Below are positions 45,615 to 59,008 of a stretch of 64,000 nucleotides of DNA, in pieces. The stretch lies in assembly GCA_036345935.2 (NCBI GenBank), contig JADWOT020000004.1:8142734-8206733 (forward strand). Reading direction: 5' to 3'. The notes beneath the pieces are model-generated. The model had not been told where the DNA came from. It ran no database searches and worked only from the letters and a program-made list of their open reading frames with translations. Numbering within the stretch: the stretch's first letter is position 1; every line of letters starts with the position of its first letter. Position numbers and translations under genes: made by a program. This stretch comes from Taenia hydatigena. Taxonomy: Eukaryota; Platyhelminthes; Cestoda; Cyclophyllidea; Taeniidae.

Positions 45615-46925
45615 CGCGCTTCCCCAATCGCACAGGTAAGGAAAAGTGACGGTGGTCTACGGCTGTGTATCGATCACAGAAAGCTAGATGCCGTAACTAA
45701 GAAGGACGCCTTTCCCTTACCTCATATCAACGACTCCTTGGATGCTTTGCATGGATCAAAGTGGTTCTCCACAATAGACTTAAAATCCGGTTTCTGGCAA
45801 GTGGAAGTGGCAGCCACTTTCCAGCGCCTGATACAGACAGCACTGATGGGGCTTTTTCCTAAACATTGCATGATCTCTCCAATGACGTCCTTGTTTTTGG
45901 TAGACATCCGCGAGCATATGGACAATCTTAAACTAGTCCTGAACTGTCCGCAGGATGCAGATTTGACCTTGAATCCAAAGGAGTGCCAGTTTCTTCGTCG
46001 TTCAGTCACCTTCTTGGGGCACAGTCTCGTCAGATCTGATGGCAGTCACTGAAGATTGCACAAAACAAGTGAGAACCTGGCCAACACCAACTAGTGAGAC
46101 AGAACTCCGCAGCTTCCTCGGTTTGGCAAACTACTATAGGCGTTTCATCAAAGGCTTCGCCAAGATCGCTAGTCTTCTACACAAACTAAGGGAGAAGTAG
46201 GCGAAAAAGAATTTCAGGTGTGAGAACGAACATGATGAAACCTTCAAGTAACTAAAGCGAATGCTCTGCCCGCTCCGATTCCGGCTTTACCAAACTTCGA
46301 GACCGACGCACCACCCTTTGTACTAGACAGACACTTTCGCAGCGAGACAAAGAAGGCAGAGAACACGTCATCGCCTACGCTGGTGTCAGACTAGACAAAA
46401 AAATGAGACAGAAGAGTGCAACAGAACGTGAACTTTTCGCCACCTACACAATGGTGCGACGCTTCAAGCACTACCCAATAGCGAGACAGGTCATAGTGAG
46501 AACAGACCATCAGGCGCTGACCTCGTTGAAAACAATGAAGGAGCTCGACCTTTCGGTTGCACGCTGGTAAGAGGGACTGCAGCAATATGACTTCACCGTG
46601 CAGCACAGAAAAGGAGACTCGCATAGCAACGCGAACGCATTATCCCGCAGACCTCTCTCAGTGGAAAGGCATGGCGGTGTAGTGGAAACCCTATTTTTAA
46701 GCGAACCGACTGAACATCAGTGGAGAGACACACAGAATACAGATCCCGACACGACCCTGGTATAGGACAGTTTCCTGACATCTTCGTCTAAGCCCACTGC
46801 GGAAGAGACGAAATCGTCCAGCAAGGCAGCCGGGCAGATATAGCAACAATGGTCCAAACTCTCCCTGGAATATGAGGTCTTGTGGTACCAAGAAGTCGTC
46901 ACGTCTCCCAAGCATTGGCTGTTCC
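45615..46925 (+). mobile_element. Truncated gypsy pol fragment
   Basis: Matches the reverse complement of about 38625-37190, from the RT fingers to the linker before integrase. Motif A is STIDLKSGFW, keeping the catalytic Asp lost in the 38 kb copy, but a deletion joins WQVEV to AATFQRL and removes the FGFCN region; the YLDD motif is replaced. RNase H remains as frame-broken pieces. No LTRs flank it. Confidence 0.85.
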
Positions 46926-46979
46926 ACACTTTCAGTGCTCTTTCTGGTGACAGGTCGGTAACTTTGCAGTGTGTTTCAG

Positions 46980-47183
46980 TTTCGTAAAATGCTGACTTCT
47001 CATTTTAAGACATTGAGAGCAATGGATCGATTCAGATACTCCACATTGACAGATACACTGACCAAAGAAATATCGAGTGACTGTCTTGACACCTTTTGGT
47101 TTCATGAGCACCGTATTTGCTACCTTCGTAAGCTGTTTAGCGATGGGCAGAATGTACCGGATTTCTTTCTCGGTGGGTGGTAG
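46980..47183 (+). CDS. Candidate exon
   Basis: Begins directly after GTGTTTCAG and stays open 68 codons: FRKMLTSHFKTLRAMDRFRY and CLDTFWFHEHRICYLRK are protein-like, ending FFLGGW then TAG. It lies just beyond the gypsy fragment. No family recognised. Confidence 0.3.
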   Translation, partial: FRKMLTSHFKTLRAMDRFRYSTLTDTLTKEISSDCLDTFWFHEHRICYLRKLFSDGQNVPDFFLGGW

Positions 47184-47376
47184 TGGGCTTGGGGTGTCGG
47201 TGCCTGCTCTTTAGCCAGAGAATCATTTGGGCATTGGTAGCAGATGTGCAAGCGCTATGGTGTAGGCTTCTTCAAACTGCTCCAAGTAGAGTAGGGCTGA
47301 TCAAGGCCACCAAAATGCTTGCTCAAAAACGCTGCTATTATTTATTGTTCATAAGACCATATCGCTCAGGAAACTG

Positions 47377-48790
47377 CTAAAATACAAGGCGTATCCTTTT
47401 GACGGCATAGAATCTTGTCCTCTCAGAGAGTTCTATCATTTTTGCCATAATTGTCCAACAGCCCTTTCTAGACAAGCTCATTTCCTCCGCTGCCGACTGA
47501 TGTGTAAGCGCCAGCAAACTCTCGAATACATAGAACCACGTTACATCTTCTCTTGCCTTAGGTGGCGTATCCGAGACACTTTTCCACTGCCTCAATTTCA
47601 GCATTTTTGAGGTATCGAAGCACATCCCTTCGTTTAAAAGCAAGCGTTTTGAACATTCCTGTAACATGAACTCCATGACATCGACCATCCGGGCGCTAGG
47701 TGGTGGTGACGGAGTTCGATGCAGTCAAAAGCGTAGCAAATATTGACCTCCATGCACATTTACTCATTCGTCTTACCCTCCAACACTTTGTTTCACACAA
47801 AAGATGATTTTGATTAATATAGCTTCTGTGATTGATCAATGTCGGCGCGGCATTGCTAGCTCTTAGGTTACTTACTGAAAACAATACGTTTGTTTACTCT
47901 GCTTTTGAATATTTTCCAGTGCCATTGTCAACTTCGGATGCATTTATGCAAGCAATGTAAAGTAGAAGGAGGTGGGTCGGCAAAACTGCGGATCTTGAGA
48001 TTCACTACTTGCGCTAAACTTTGCTTCAGTCGGAACGATTGTTCTACGCGCCTGTACTCAATTGCTAGTTAGACTTGAGATTGCACCTCCACAAATGGCA
48101 TTCATTTCAAAAAGCATCAATCCACTTATCACCGCCTCTGACGTTTGATTGTCATAAATGTGCGAGTGTGAAAATGAAGACACTTTTCCAGATACAGCCT
48201 CTCGATTCACGGAAATGGTATATATCGAGCTTGTAAAGTAAAGGTAGATTAAATTAATGATCCGTGCGTTCGGCACCCGATAATGCAGTTCCATTATTTT
48301 TGTGAAGTGCTTGGGAAATGCTTGATAATTCGTAATTTTATAACTTGTGTGCAAGCCGTCTGAGAGGACCATCAACATTTTGACTTCGTCCAGATAGTCG
48401 TTTTCCTTGGTTTGCATTGAAACAAGGCACAACTGCACTATTTACATTGTGACATTCCGTACAACTTGGCGCCATATTAAATCGCTTATCACCTAATGTA
48501 TAGGCCACACATTTGAGACCTTGACACTGATGTTCATTCAAGCAATGCACCAATTCATCTTGTCAAGGATAATCTGTCTTGAACCAGAATTGCTTGAACA
48601 ATGAACCAATGTCTGTCGCTCCTCCTACCAACTTAGTGTGTATCGTTCGTGCGACCGGGAGTTCATTGCGTGGACTTGCATTTGCTTTTGTAGTCTAACT
48701 TCACTAATGCAGGCAAAAGTGTTGTGGAGGAAATCATCCACTTTATGACACATCATAGCAGCCAATGCTTTAAATTGCTCCATAACATAA
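47377..48790 (-). pseudogene. Decayed protein-coding locus, unknown family
   Basis: Four minus-strand pieces look coding but lie in different frames: MEQFKALAAMMCHKVDDFLH (from ATG near 48783), KCVAYTLGDKRFNMAPSC with CTEC (48553-48338), DEVKMLMVLSDGLHTSYK (48438-48058) and MVDVMEFMLQECSKRLLL (47688-47377). The first is cut by TAG after TLSW and no splice solution I tried restores the frame. This suggests a pseudogene or poorly resolved introns. Confidence 0.3.
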
Positions 48791-51700
48791 TAGTACTACG
48801 TGTATGAAATCAAGGTATTGCCGCTGAGCTGGAGGAATAATAATGCAACAATGGGAGTATCGCATGTGACGAGTTATAATTATGGGTCGCCCTGGCTCAA
48901 ATTTTCTGCGCAGTCTGTGTTCAGTTTACGTTTTCGAGCTTTAAAAATGATTTGCCTTAGTGGAAGTAGAGAGTTGTGGGAAGAGATGAGCATCATTGCG
49001 ATTCCAACCATCCAATCATCCATCTTCGTTGCAAGTCCTTTCACCGCAGCAATACGTCACAATGATTAGTGGCTGTCAGACAACGCAGAGAGGGTTCAAA
49101 CACTTTCAGCCTTTGTCCCGGTCAAGGTGTGAGAACTGTTGCGTACTATTTCTGTAACTCTGCCTTAATTTCTGTTCCTTTTTACTGCAAAATACTGGTT
49201 TTGTAGTCACTGTAACGATTCCAATGAGGACTAGACGAGTCGATCACAATTTGTCTGGTGTTAACAGTTTATTTGCTGCAAGTGGATTAAAATAAGTCTA
49301 AACCACTCGTTCCAGTGACATTAGCTTTAGCGCGACCTGATGTGATCAAGGGTGCACACCTTGCAGCATGTAATTTCCTCCAGATTCGAAGGCGTCAGCG
49401 CTTCGCTGTGCGTGAGCTGATACCAACATCAAGTTGGCTGGAACATTAACGTCTTCCGATGTGTTATGGGTTGTGTTTGCCCAAATCAACCAACTGCGAT
49501 CTTTCTACATACCACTATTAATCCTTCTGCAAAGCACAACACGGATGACCTCGATTACTTAACCCCGACCCGACGATTCGTAGCTAAGCTCCACCTCACG
49601 TGTATAGTGCTAAACCATCCTCAAGACTTTAGGTTATATAACCACATTATAATCCTTTATCGAAACATTACTAAATACCTCAAGTTGCCTTTTGTCTGGT
49701 TGGTCCTGGCATTTGCGAACGACCTCCATATGTCAGATTTTCTTTGTGCACGTGTTGTGCGACTCTATGCACCGAAGTTGGATTAATCTCATTCCACACT
49801 AAAAGGCGATTTTTACCATTCTTTTACATTTTACACTTAGAACACAAGCATAGTATGAAACAATGGAAAGATTCATAGCAGAACAAGGCGACTTGCGACA
49901 CGAGTGTAATCACGTAAATTAGTTTATGAAGGTTCCGTCGCTTCTCTCTGACTCATCTACAGCTGCAAGTCCTATTGTCCATGCAGCCTAGTAAATGTGG
50001 TAAATCATAATGAAATGAATGCTTGATGGTGGAGAGCCAAGGTCCTCACCATTTCAAGAGGGAAACGATTGTATCTGAAGTGTACAATTCTAAGTCCTCT
50101 GGCATAGAAGAGACCCACATAGGTACCGATCACATAATTACCTACATTTTTGCAGCTACTACATCCTTGGAAGAGCCAACTTTGCTTTATAGTTTAGCCT
50201 CATGCGCTCATCAATCCACGTTAGTCGTGAAATTGCGTTGGAACTAGGACATTCGCATTAGAATAAGAAGCGCGTGAATCACACGTCATGACGAGGACTG
50301 CGTGCCGTTCTTGCACAATAAAACCAGGGCAATTGGTGAGAAGGACCTCGTAGCGAAAGTAACCGTGCGAGTCGGGTTAGCATGCCATCAATTGGACTCC
50401 GTTAGAACGTGCCTGTCTTATCATTTGGTGCATTCAAACCGACCATCTGTGAGGATGGCAAAGCCATGCCAGTGACACGTCATGACGGCGACCTGATGCT
50501 GGCAGTGCAACCACATGACAGAGGAGGCCCAAATAACCATGCTCATAATGCAAGCCTTCCGGTCAATATTGGGTGGGTCATTGGGTCGTGTCGACGTCTT
50601 CACAATGAAGTCACATCATTCATTGTGACCGACGCCAAACATGAGGAAACGAAAAGCTATCTGCGCTGCTGCTGGATTCAATTCGTGAGCTGTCTCATTT
50701 ATGTCACTTGCGACTTATCCTACATCACCCTATTGAATATATCCGTAATGTTGATCAAGGGCTTCATTGATCAAAGCTCTTAAGTTACGGTGCCGATTGA
50801 AGTAACAGTGTAGGTATCACGCAGTAATGCAAAGGATGCGGGGGAGAAACACCATGTGCATGACCGTGGAATTCACTTCGAGAATTCAGTGCAGCAAAGT
50901 AGACGCAAATAAGATGAGTGTAGAGAGAAGAGGAAGAAGACTATTAGAATCTTGGGTGAAAAGGGTCTGAAGTAAAAACTGACCTGCTTCATGCAATAGA
51001 AATCACTCGTCTCTTCTTATCGCCTTTGGCCACATCACTCGATGGTGGCTTCTGATCAACAATGAAGCGTCTCAGACTAAAGCACCTGTCAAAAATGAAT
51101 CAAGTCCTGTGGATTTCGCTGTATTTGAAGACTCAGCCACATTACTTCTCCAATTATTTTATCAGCAGATGTTACATTGCAACATTTCCTACGCGACTGC
51201 GTCCAAAGTTAGTTTGAGCAGAACCTGCCTACTTAGTATTATAGCTGGTAAGACTATGCAAATTTGATGAGTTTAGCAACCCATTACTACTTTACAAATA
51301 GGGTGTCCTCATTATGCCTTGAAGTTAATGATGAATGGTCAGGACGACTTGCAGTATGGGAGACTCGATCAACGTTGGCCTGTGAAAAATTTATCGTGAT
51401 AGGCAGATTTTGTGATGGCGACATGCTTGTGACCGCAAAAGGAGTGAGAAGACAAATGTGTTGAGTGATAGCATTCATGAGGATAGTTGGAAGAGGATAC
51501 CTTGTGATGTAAAAAGAGGATTTGGCGACTATAGACCCTAACTAGGATACTTTACAAACAAAAGTATGCGCTCGAAGCCAACGCAAAGCGAGGACACTGA
51601 GGGACCCTTTGTTTACATCTGTTGCTGTCAGAAACCACTTGTACAACCTATCGGCTTGGAAACGAATATAGCGCTACTAAGGTACTCGTAACCGCTTCAA

Positions 51701-53129
51701 TAGGAATTATTACAGGTGCTTACCCTAAAATGAGGTTGATAATGTTACCGGTTGCATTTTCATGGCATGCCCACCTTGTGTATGCAACTCGTAAAAGTGG
51801 GAAATCAGGCGTTGCTCACTTTATGCAAAGGTCTTTTATTTCCTCGTTACAGTTGCACCGTTCATTGTTATTTGTTTTAATTTATGCGGATATGGGTCCA
51901 CACTCAGCAATCAAGAAGTTGGAAAAGCAGTGTCAGAAAGAAGATACAGATGCAAGGATGAGTGATGGTGGGGCTGACTAACAGCCATACAATCGGAGAA
52001 GTAAAAAGTAGGGTTTGGAAAGAGAAGGAAAGAGGAGGAAGGAAACGATGAAGAAAGGCGTTGACGCTCACATTACTAGCGCCAACTACTCTCCACTGTT
52101 CCCATTCAGCAAGCTGGTCAGCAGCGTTTGTTGCATTGTCAGACAGCTAGACAGGATGACCTACTTTTCTCGACAGTCTGCAACACTTCCCGCTGTTTAA
52201 GGATAGAGGGATGTAGCATGGAGAAGTGTGAGTTGAAGTAGTGAGGTTTGGAGCGACTCAGGTTATATTGGCTTAGCTCAGCGTAAGCACTGCCTCTGCC
52301 CTTGCCTCCCTCCATTCTGCATCGAGCCGTAGTGAGCATGAGAGAAATGCTGCATTTCCTCTTACACGTTGATTTGACCTACCTCACGACTACTCAGTCT
52401 GCGACGCGATCAAAAGCGCATCTGAATCTTATTGGGGCGTCATTGCTTGCGACTGTTTTGCATCCCACCAAGATGATACATTTCGCTTTACATGTTCCCC
52501 AATTAAAACCACATTGACTGATCTCAATCCACTCACGTGCTAAGCATACTGTCTTCCCCATTAACCACACCATTCACCATCAACCACAACTGACTGGTTG
52601 ATATCTAAGTTTCCATCTCCAAACGCTCTTTACACGTTTTAATACTAGAAGTAGAGTGACGCGCTGCACCAGTTTGGATTATTTGAATAAGGCTGCACTC
52701 AACTCATTTTATTTGGTATTTTGGCTGTCAACAGTTTGCATGCACGTATGTGGAAGTTGGTTGGGTAATTTGTTGGCGCAGATGCACACGTAGTGCTGCA
52801 ACTTTGCTTAGGTGTGCAGTGGTTGCTATGGCATAGCAGTGTGCGGTTAATTCTTCCGTAGGATGCAAATCCTCTTCTACTAACACAAAAAAAGCACCGA
52901 GTTTGGTGTAGACTCAAGGGAACCGGAAACTAGTTGCAATGACTACCACATGGAGTGAAGTGCGGCCAAATCAGCACAACTGAGGAGGTTCAACGAAGCA
53001 ATAATCTCATTTGACAATAATATTCACTTGAAGTTGTAAGCGTTTTACGCATTGATGCAACAGAGAAACCTACCTACTTATCATTACAACCATGACGACA
53101 ACGACGAACGAGTGATGGTGTGGAGTTTT
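48791..53129. other. No firmly supported gene
   Basis: The longest plausible frame is 50409-50783 (plus), containing KPTICEDGKAMPVTRHDGD, without splice or homology support. Otherwise short frames only. Confidence 0.35.
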
Positions 53130-53420
53130 TGTGTCTCAAGGGAAGAATTCAGCGTAGCACCCAAAAGTGAAGCGTTGAAGAATAGTAAGATGAGGAGGTA
53201 AAAGTATCGGGTCGCGGGGAGTGTAAAGTCCACGAGATCAGACAATGTGCACAAAAAGCCCATCCCCTATGCCGACGTTGGCACGTGGCCTCACAAGTGA
53301 GCATCAACTTCCATCGCTGTCAGCAATGCGATCCTGTGTGTGTGTGTGCGCAGCAGTTGCCATTGGCTTGCTGATTGCAGCGGTCTTTGACGTCAAAGCG
53401 GAAGTGTGCTTGCGAAAGCA
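53130..53420. repeat. Repeat B, copy 1
   Basis: Shares CAGCGTAGCACC, AAAAGT-TCGG-TCGC and the TG run followed by GCCATTGGCTTGC with 55915-56240; partially shared with 57150-57345. Confidence 0.75.
53385..53398. promoter_or_regulatory. Perfect CRE-like palindrome
   Basis: CTTTGACGTCAAAG, a 14-bp palindrome with the CREB/ATF core TGACGTCA. It lies at the end of repeat B copy 1; the other copies have a degenerate version. Function is conjecture, as no adjacent gene is supported. Confidence 0.2.
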
Positions 53421-55052
53421 AAAGATGAAAATGGCCTACACATTGGACTATTTTGCACACATTACGCACTCACGTTATTCATGGTAAAGTGTAGCATTAT
53501 GAGCGCGTCACCAACTTATGGGACTGCAATCACTGTAACATGCGGTGGTCTTACTAGCAACCGTTTAGGATGATTGACCGGCCGACGTAAAACTGTGTCT
53601 AGAGATTCTGCTTAAGCAATTTCATCACATATCATGGCGACTAGGATAAACACATATTGAGTCCCAATTCTATGCCCGGGTAACCACACTCGCAGATCCC
53701 CTAACCACCCGTACATGCTCCTGTCGTCTTTTTAAATAATTAGACCATGGTAAGATCTAATCCCAAAAATGTGAGCAATTAAATGATCATAACGCCTTCC
53801 TGCCTAATTCAATGATCAGTTAATGTTCTATTTCCCCACCTCTTAACTCATCTGCTTAACACCGATATAATTCGGTCCGAATAACATGTGATTTCGAATG
53901 ACATATTCGAATGTAGCACTCGAATCGCGGATGGCCAACTAAAGTGAAGGAGATGACTTATGGACCTTTCGCATGGCCCTAATATTTAGGAAAATGTTAC
54001 CAGTGGCAAGTGGACAATTAGTTTGCAGTGATTTACAAATCTTTGTGAGAAAGACGCTTTGTAGCTTTTGCTCATGGAACCCAAATCAATCGTGCAGATA
54101 CTGCTGCATACCGCATACGGGCAGTGATTTTGTTAATGTCCCAATGCAATCTCGTTCTCTGAATTGCTGTCATCATATACAAATGCACACGCTCTGGGAT
54201 GAAGATGAGCGGCAATAGGCGGCAGATTATCCTTGATGATTTATGATTCACTAATCTGATTTTTGCACTAATTCGCTAACAGAATGCTTAGCGCGCCAAA
54301 GTCCAGATAAGTGAGCAATTGGTTTGAGTTTTGCATGGAAGAGTGTGTCTTTTATGAAGAATAATCGACCACCGGTTCAACACATCAGATGGATAGTGGT
54401 GCAAATGCTTCTGCCTGGCCAGCATGCATGCACAGTAGTCGCACGCATTCAGTAATGTAGCCGCGTGGTTATGATTGCGTTGTAGACTGAATATTCGTGA
54501 GGCAGATCCTCTTTGTATGCATGTGGGAATGTGACAGTTTGTGCATGCATGCTTTTGCCCACTGCAAGCATAGTTGAAAGCAATGGCAAGTGGCGTCAGG
54601 ATTGCGAAGAGTAGATCCCAGTCCACTTACTCTCCTTTCACCCATCCGTCCACTCACCCACTCACCCACCCACCCGCCTATTCATTCCCATTCATCTACT
54701 TCAAGCGACAGTTGGAGAGCTCCTTCATGGCAACTAGTTCGAGTCATTCACGCCCACTACTCATTCCCTTGTAGTAAGAATAAATGATGTCGCTAGTTAC
54801 GCCGTAGGAGGTGGGATGCACGACTTAGTGAACAGCACGACTGCCATTGCAACTAGGAATCCATTTCGAATTGTGCATGATCATGGTGCAAACCGCGATC
54901 TAACGCAATTGGGCTACAATTCACGCAGCCCCTAACAAGCCTCAAAATAGTTTCAATGACCACTACAAAGTGGTGCTTTGTCACTAACCTAGCACCACCG
55001 GAACACATCAAATATTCGTTAAACTCATTTGCCAATCATACTGATTTGAAAC
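53421..55052. other. No supported gene
   Basis: A 112-codon minus frame (54288-54626) begins MDWDLLFAIL after GTG/ATG ambiguity and has no splice support. ACCC/CACT-type simple runs lie near 54640-54690. Confidence 0.35.
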
Positions 55053-55223
55053 CTTATCTTTCCTAAGGCGACAGGACTGAGCGCCAGCTCTACGGATCTT
55101 AGTGTGAATGGCGACGACTACTGACGTCGATGACTTCACTTCCTCTAACTGCTCCCTACGCGACTTTAGCATCGCTCCTTGGTGGGACAGATCATGCAGC
55201 TTGGAACGCAGCATTAGGTTGTA
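55053..55223 (-). CDS. Candidate internal exon, coiled-coil-like
   Basis: 171 bases, 57 codons, phase 0 at both ends. Acceptor TCTCCCATCACTCAG precedes it and donor AAG/GTTTCA follows. It encodes YNLMLRSKLHDLSHQGAMLK, then SRREQLEEVKSSTSVVV and KIRRAGAQSCRLRKDK, with heptad-like Leu spacing and high charge. The gene it belongs to cannot be identified from one exon. Confidence 0.4.
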
Positions 55224-55914
55224 CTGAGTGATGGGAGAAATGAGAGTCAGATGGATTGGGTACAGCTTTGCCAACAACGCTGCTCCATTCCGTAAAACAT
55301 GTGTCGACCACCTCGCCACATACAAGGTGCGAGAACAATGTCATGCCACAAGAATTGCTTTACTTTTACACGTCGCCAACAACCATCCGTTACAATACCT
55401 TGAATTTGAAATCACAGTCATTAAGCCACACGGCATCTTCCTCACTAACCACATAGAACAGTTACGTGTAGCTCATTTGCCAAAATACATGGGTACAAAG
55501 TCACCACACGGATTTGTCCACCCCAAACAATAAACAATGGATCCCTCCTTGCTTTGTGTTTAACTGATGGTCATAGGCGTTCAGTTACTTCTGAATTCAA
55601 TTGCCTTTAAACTACTACACAGGCACCTCGTTTTCCCTTCCTCTCCATTGATCGCCATTCTCTCGCTCTCTTATGCCTCCAAACAAGGCAATGAGGCGGG
55701 AAGCATTTTCATATCGGAAGAACCCAAAAGCGGAATGTGCGAAGCCATTACCATGGATGCAGAATGGCGCGATGAATAAATGAAAGTCAGCACAGACGCT
55801 AGATGTACAGCTAACCACACAGCACCGTCGTAGAAGAAGCTAATACTGACGGCAGCATTCATTCTCCATGACCATGATCTCCAGGACCGCAGAGACTAAC
55901 AAGTGGTGGGGTAG

Positions 55915-56240
55915 GTTTGGCGTGTTCTGCGAGAAGAGGTCAGCGTAGCACCTACTGATGACACAACAAACGGTGGATGGTGTGGTAAGTAAAGTTAGGT
56001 TAAGGAAGCAAAAGTGTCGGGTCGCATGGCGGATCAAGTCCACCAGAGCAGACAATTAAGGCATGCAAAGTAGCCCAACCCCTAAGTCGACGAACGCATG
56101 TGGCTTTGCAAGCACACTTCACCTTCTATCAATCACATTAGTGCAGTCGTGTGTGTGTGTGCACAGCACTTGCCATTGGCTTGCCGAAAGCAGCTGATTT
56201 TGACTTTAAAGTAGAAGTGCTTTGTACTAATTGCACACTC
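55915..56240. repeat. Repeat B, copy 2
   Basis: See 53130-53420. This copy keeps the GTGTGTGTGTGCACAGCA segment. Confidence 0.75.
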
Positions 56241-57149
56241 GCGTTTTTCGAGGCAAATTATGCCATTCGCTTGCTTGCCCAATAGCATATTTATACACTT
56301 GCAGCACATTGTTGGGTTTTGCACTAACTTAGACACTTTGACACAGGGTAATGAATTGCTGGCAAAGGCTGCGTACCTGAGAATGGAAATTGGCGCGCTT
56401 GTCAACAGGATCCACTTTTACCGTCACCGTCTACCTGATTTTAGCAATGCTGAGTCCTTCTCTACAGGACGGAATATCTGTCAATTCTATCCTTGTGAAA
56501 CTCTAATTTAAACGGTGTCTACGTCCGTTGCCTTTGCCATATCCGATTCCATTGGATTAATTTTCCCTGACGACTTTTGCATGGATCTTCCAGCGATTGG
56601 ACGTATGTTCGCTTCTAAGGATCCCTTGTGATAAATTCAGTGTTGACTTTCCTTCATTTTACGCCTTATAACTCTCTGCGTATCCTTCTCCTACCCCACT
56701 CTTCAATGCGAAGCACTGTCATCTTTGATTGGTTCACTGCTTCAGCACACATTGTCTTCCTTTCCCTTATCCTCTCGACTCTGTTCCTGGCAACAACCCC
56801 TCATTCGCCTATTCGAAATTGTTCGAATTCGTCTCTATGCGCTTGCTTCCATGTTATAAACCGAGAGTCATCACCTGCAATTTTTTACACAGAGAACTTC
56901 GTGTCCTGTGGGTGAGACTCAAATCGTATTCATGAGATTTGAAGTTCCAATTAATTACGTAAAATTCGCTGAATAAACTAGGTTTTTCATTATCTTACGT
57001 AGCAACTTATTCAAACCATTACAGCACATTATGTGTGCTTCGTATTTACTCCATCCCATTGGCGAATTACATTTCCGCACTGACTCAAGCCTTATCCACG
57101 TAAAATGATGCAGTGAGAAGTGTCTTATCGGTAGAGGAGTGGCTTCGGT
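56241..57149. other. No supported gene
   Basis: Short frames on both strands only. Confidence 0.4.
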
Positions 57150-57345
57150 GTGTCATGTGAGGAGAGGTTGGTGTAGCATCCAACGGTGAAGCGGCGGGTG
57201 GTAGTAGTTGATGTGAACAAAGTTGGCCTGAGGAGGCAAAAGTGTCGGATTGCAGGGCAGACCGAGTTCGTCGGAGATCAGACACCATGATTGATGTAAA
57301 GTAGCCTAGCTCCAAGCCAACGACCCAGTGTGATTGTACACGTTC
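57150..57345. repeat. Repeat B, copy 3 (partial)
   Basis: Shares GTAGCATCCAACGGTGAAGCG-like and AAAAGTGTCGGATTGCAGGG-like segments with the other copies; it lacks the TG run and joins directly to duplicon C1. Confidence 0.65.
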
Positions 57346-57783
57346 TGATTTTGTGTACATGGGCTGCGTCTCCCTCCCAAAATCTGAGCATGCCTCAGTG
57401 CAATCAGCTATTTTTCTGTATTCCCTAACACAGTCACTCATCCATCCACCCACCTACACGTACCAGTCACTTCGTCCCATCACAGGGCCACCATCACTGT
57501 CTTTTCACATCGCCTCTCCTCTTCGCATTCCATAACACATAACCACGTCAGCCACTGAGACTACAGTCCCTGCTCAATCACACGCCGCCCTCTTCCACTC
57601 CCAACACTTCACCCTCCTGCTCTCCCATACATTCTGCATCGCAAACCAACCTGCACTGCCACACTCTGCCATGCAGTAGGAAAGTACACTCCATCATTAC
57701 ATCCTCTCTCCACTCGTCTCACAAGAATCTACCTTTATTCCCTCATTCAACCATCCGAATCAGCCTATTCGATATGTGCAGGT
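57336..57783. repeat. Duplicon C1, second copy
   Basis: Inverted partner of 26190-26625. Confidence 0.85.
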
Positions 57784-59008
57784 GGTGGAGGTGGAGACGG
57801 AAGTGGTGGTGGTTCACGATGCACGAGCAATTCATGTCCTCCGTCAGGTGGCCACCACGAGTGTAAACTGGCGCCCTCACCTGTGTCGAGGGCTGTGTAC
57901 ACATTATCCGCAATAGGCGGCAGACAGCAATGTACTGTCGGCTTGATAAGGTGGCAACCACGTTAGGAAAGGAATCGTTGAAGTGAACCCACCTCCTCCA
58001 TGTGATAATGCACTGTCGCAACTGCACAGATTCTTGTCAAGCCACTTCCATCCACTGATGTAGCGATTGAGTGCCTCACGCTAACGACGACTTCGCAGTA
58101 TCCACCGCCAATGCGGGATTGCCTTGCACACATTCATGAAGTCGGGAGCATTCAGGAAGTGGCATATTTGAGGAGCCAATTCGGGTGGCAGTTGGGTGAT
58201 TTTGCGATGTGAAGCATCTAACTCTGCCTAAATGTCAACGAAAGTGCAACTTGGTTAGTGGCATGAGAAAAGTACAGGTGAGGGGTATTGGAATGAAGTG
58301 AGGATACGTGGAGATGGTGAGGAATGAATGTCGGTAAGTGGCGGGAGTATAGATAACCGAAACGCAGCATTGTCGAGAAGGTCGGAAGCGTAGAATGACT
58401 GCGTGACGCAGACGTCGAGGTTGATATAGCTTCCGTTAGAGGGAGGAATGGAGGTAGGGACGGAGAGAGCGAGGGCGAGGACAGTCATTTGGCTGACCTC
58501 ATTGACGTGTTCGCGCATTGGTTGTCACGTCGTCGTGGTCGTGGTCATGGTCGAGGCCCTCCACCCTTTAACAGTCACGCCATCAACACGTCTGTCACAT
58601 ACTGCCTTGTCCACCGACAAATAATGCGGAGGTGGGAGGTGGTGAGACACCACACAGTCCTCGCTTCACAGTGATTGCTTGCAACGACAATGGCATCATC
58701 CACACCGTTGTCCACCTGGTACTTCGCGGTAGTCGTAGTAGTAGTAGTAGACACCCACGTCATCTAGTGGCAAAGCATTTCTGCCTTTCTCATGTCAAAG
58801 TCACAATGCGAGCAACGGTGGCACTTGTGCGGTTTACCCTTGCTTCACTTACCCACTCACTCACCCACTCACCAACTCACTCATGCTGTAAATCTACGAG
58901 TCCTTCCCTGTGTTTGTTGCAAAATGTTGGCCATATTAGCCCAGTGAGTAGCCCTGCTGCTCGTGGAATGGAAAGGGCACACACGCACACAACTCAAAGT
59001 GGATTTGT
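57784..59008. other. Insert between C1 and C2, no supported gene
   Basis: Has GTC/GTG-type and TAG trinucleotide runs (58727-58752) and CACT runs (58852-58882). No gene seen. Confidence 0.4.
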
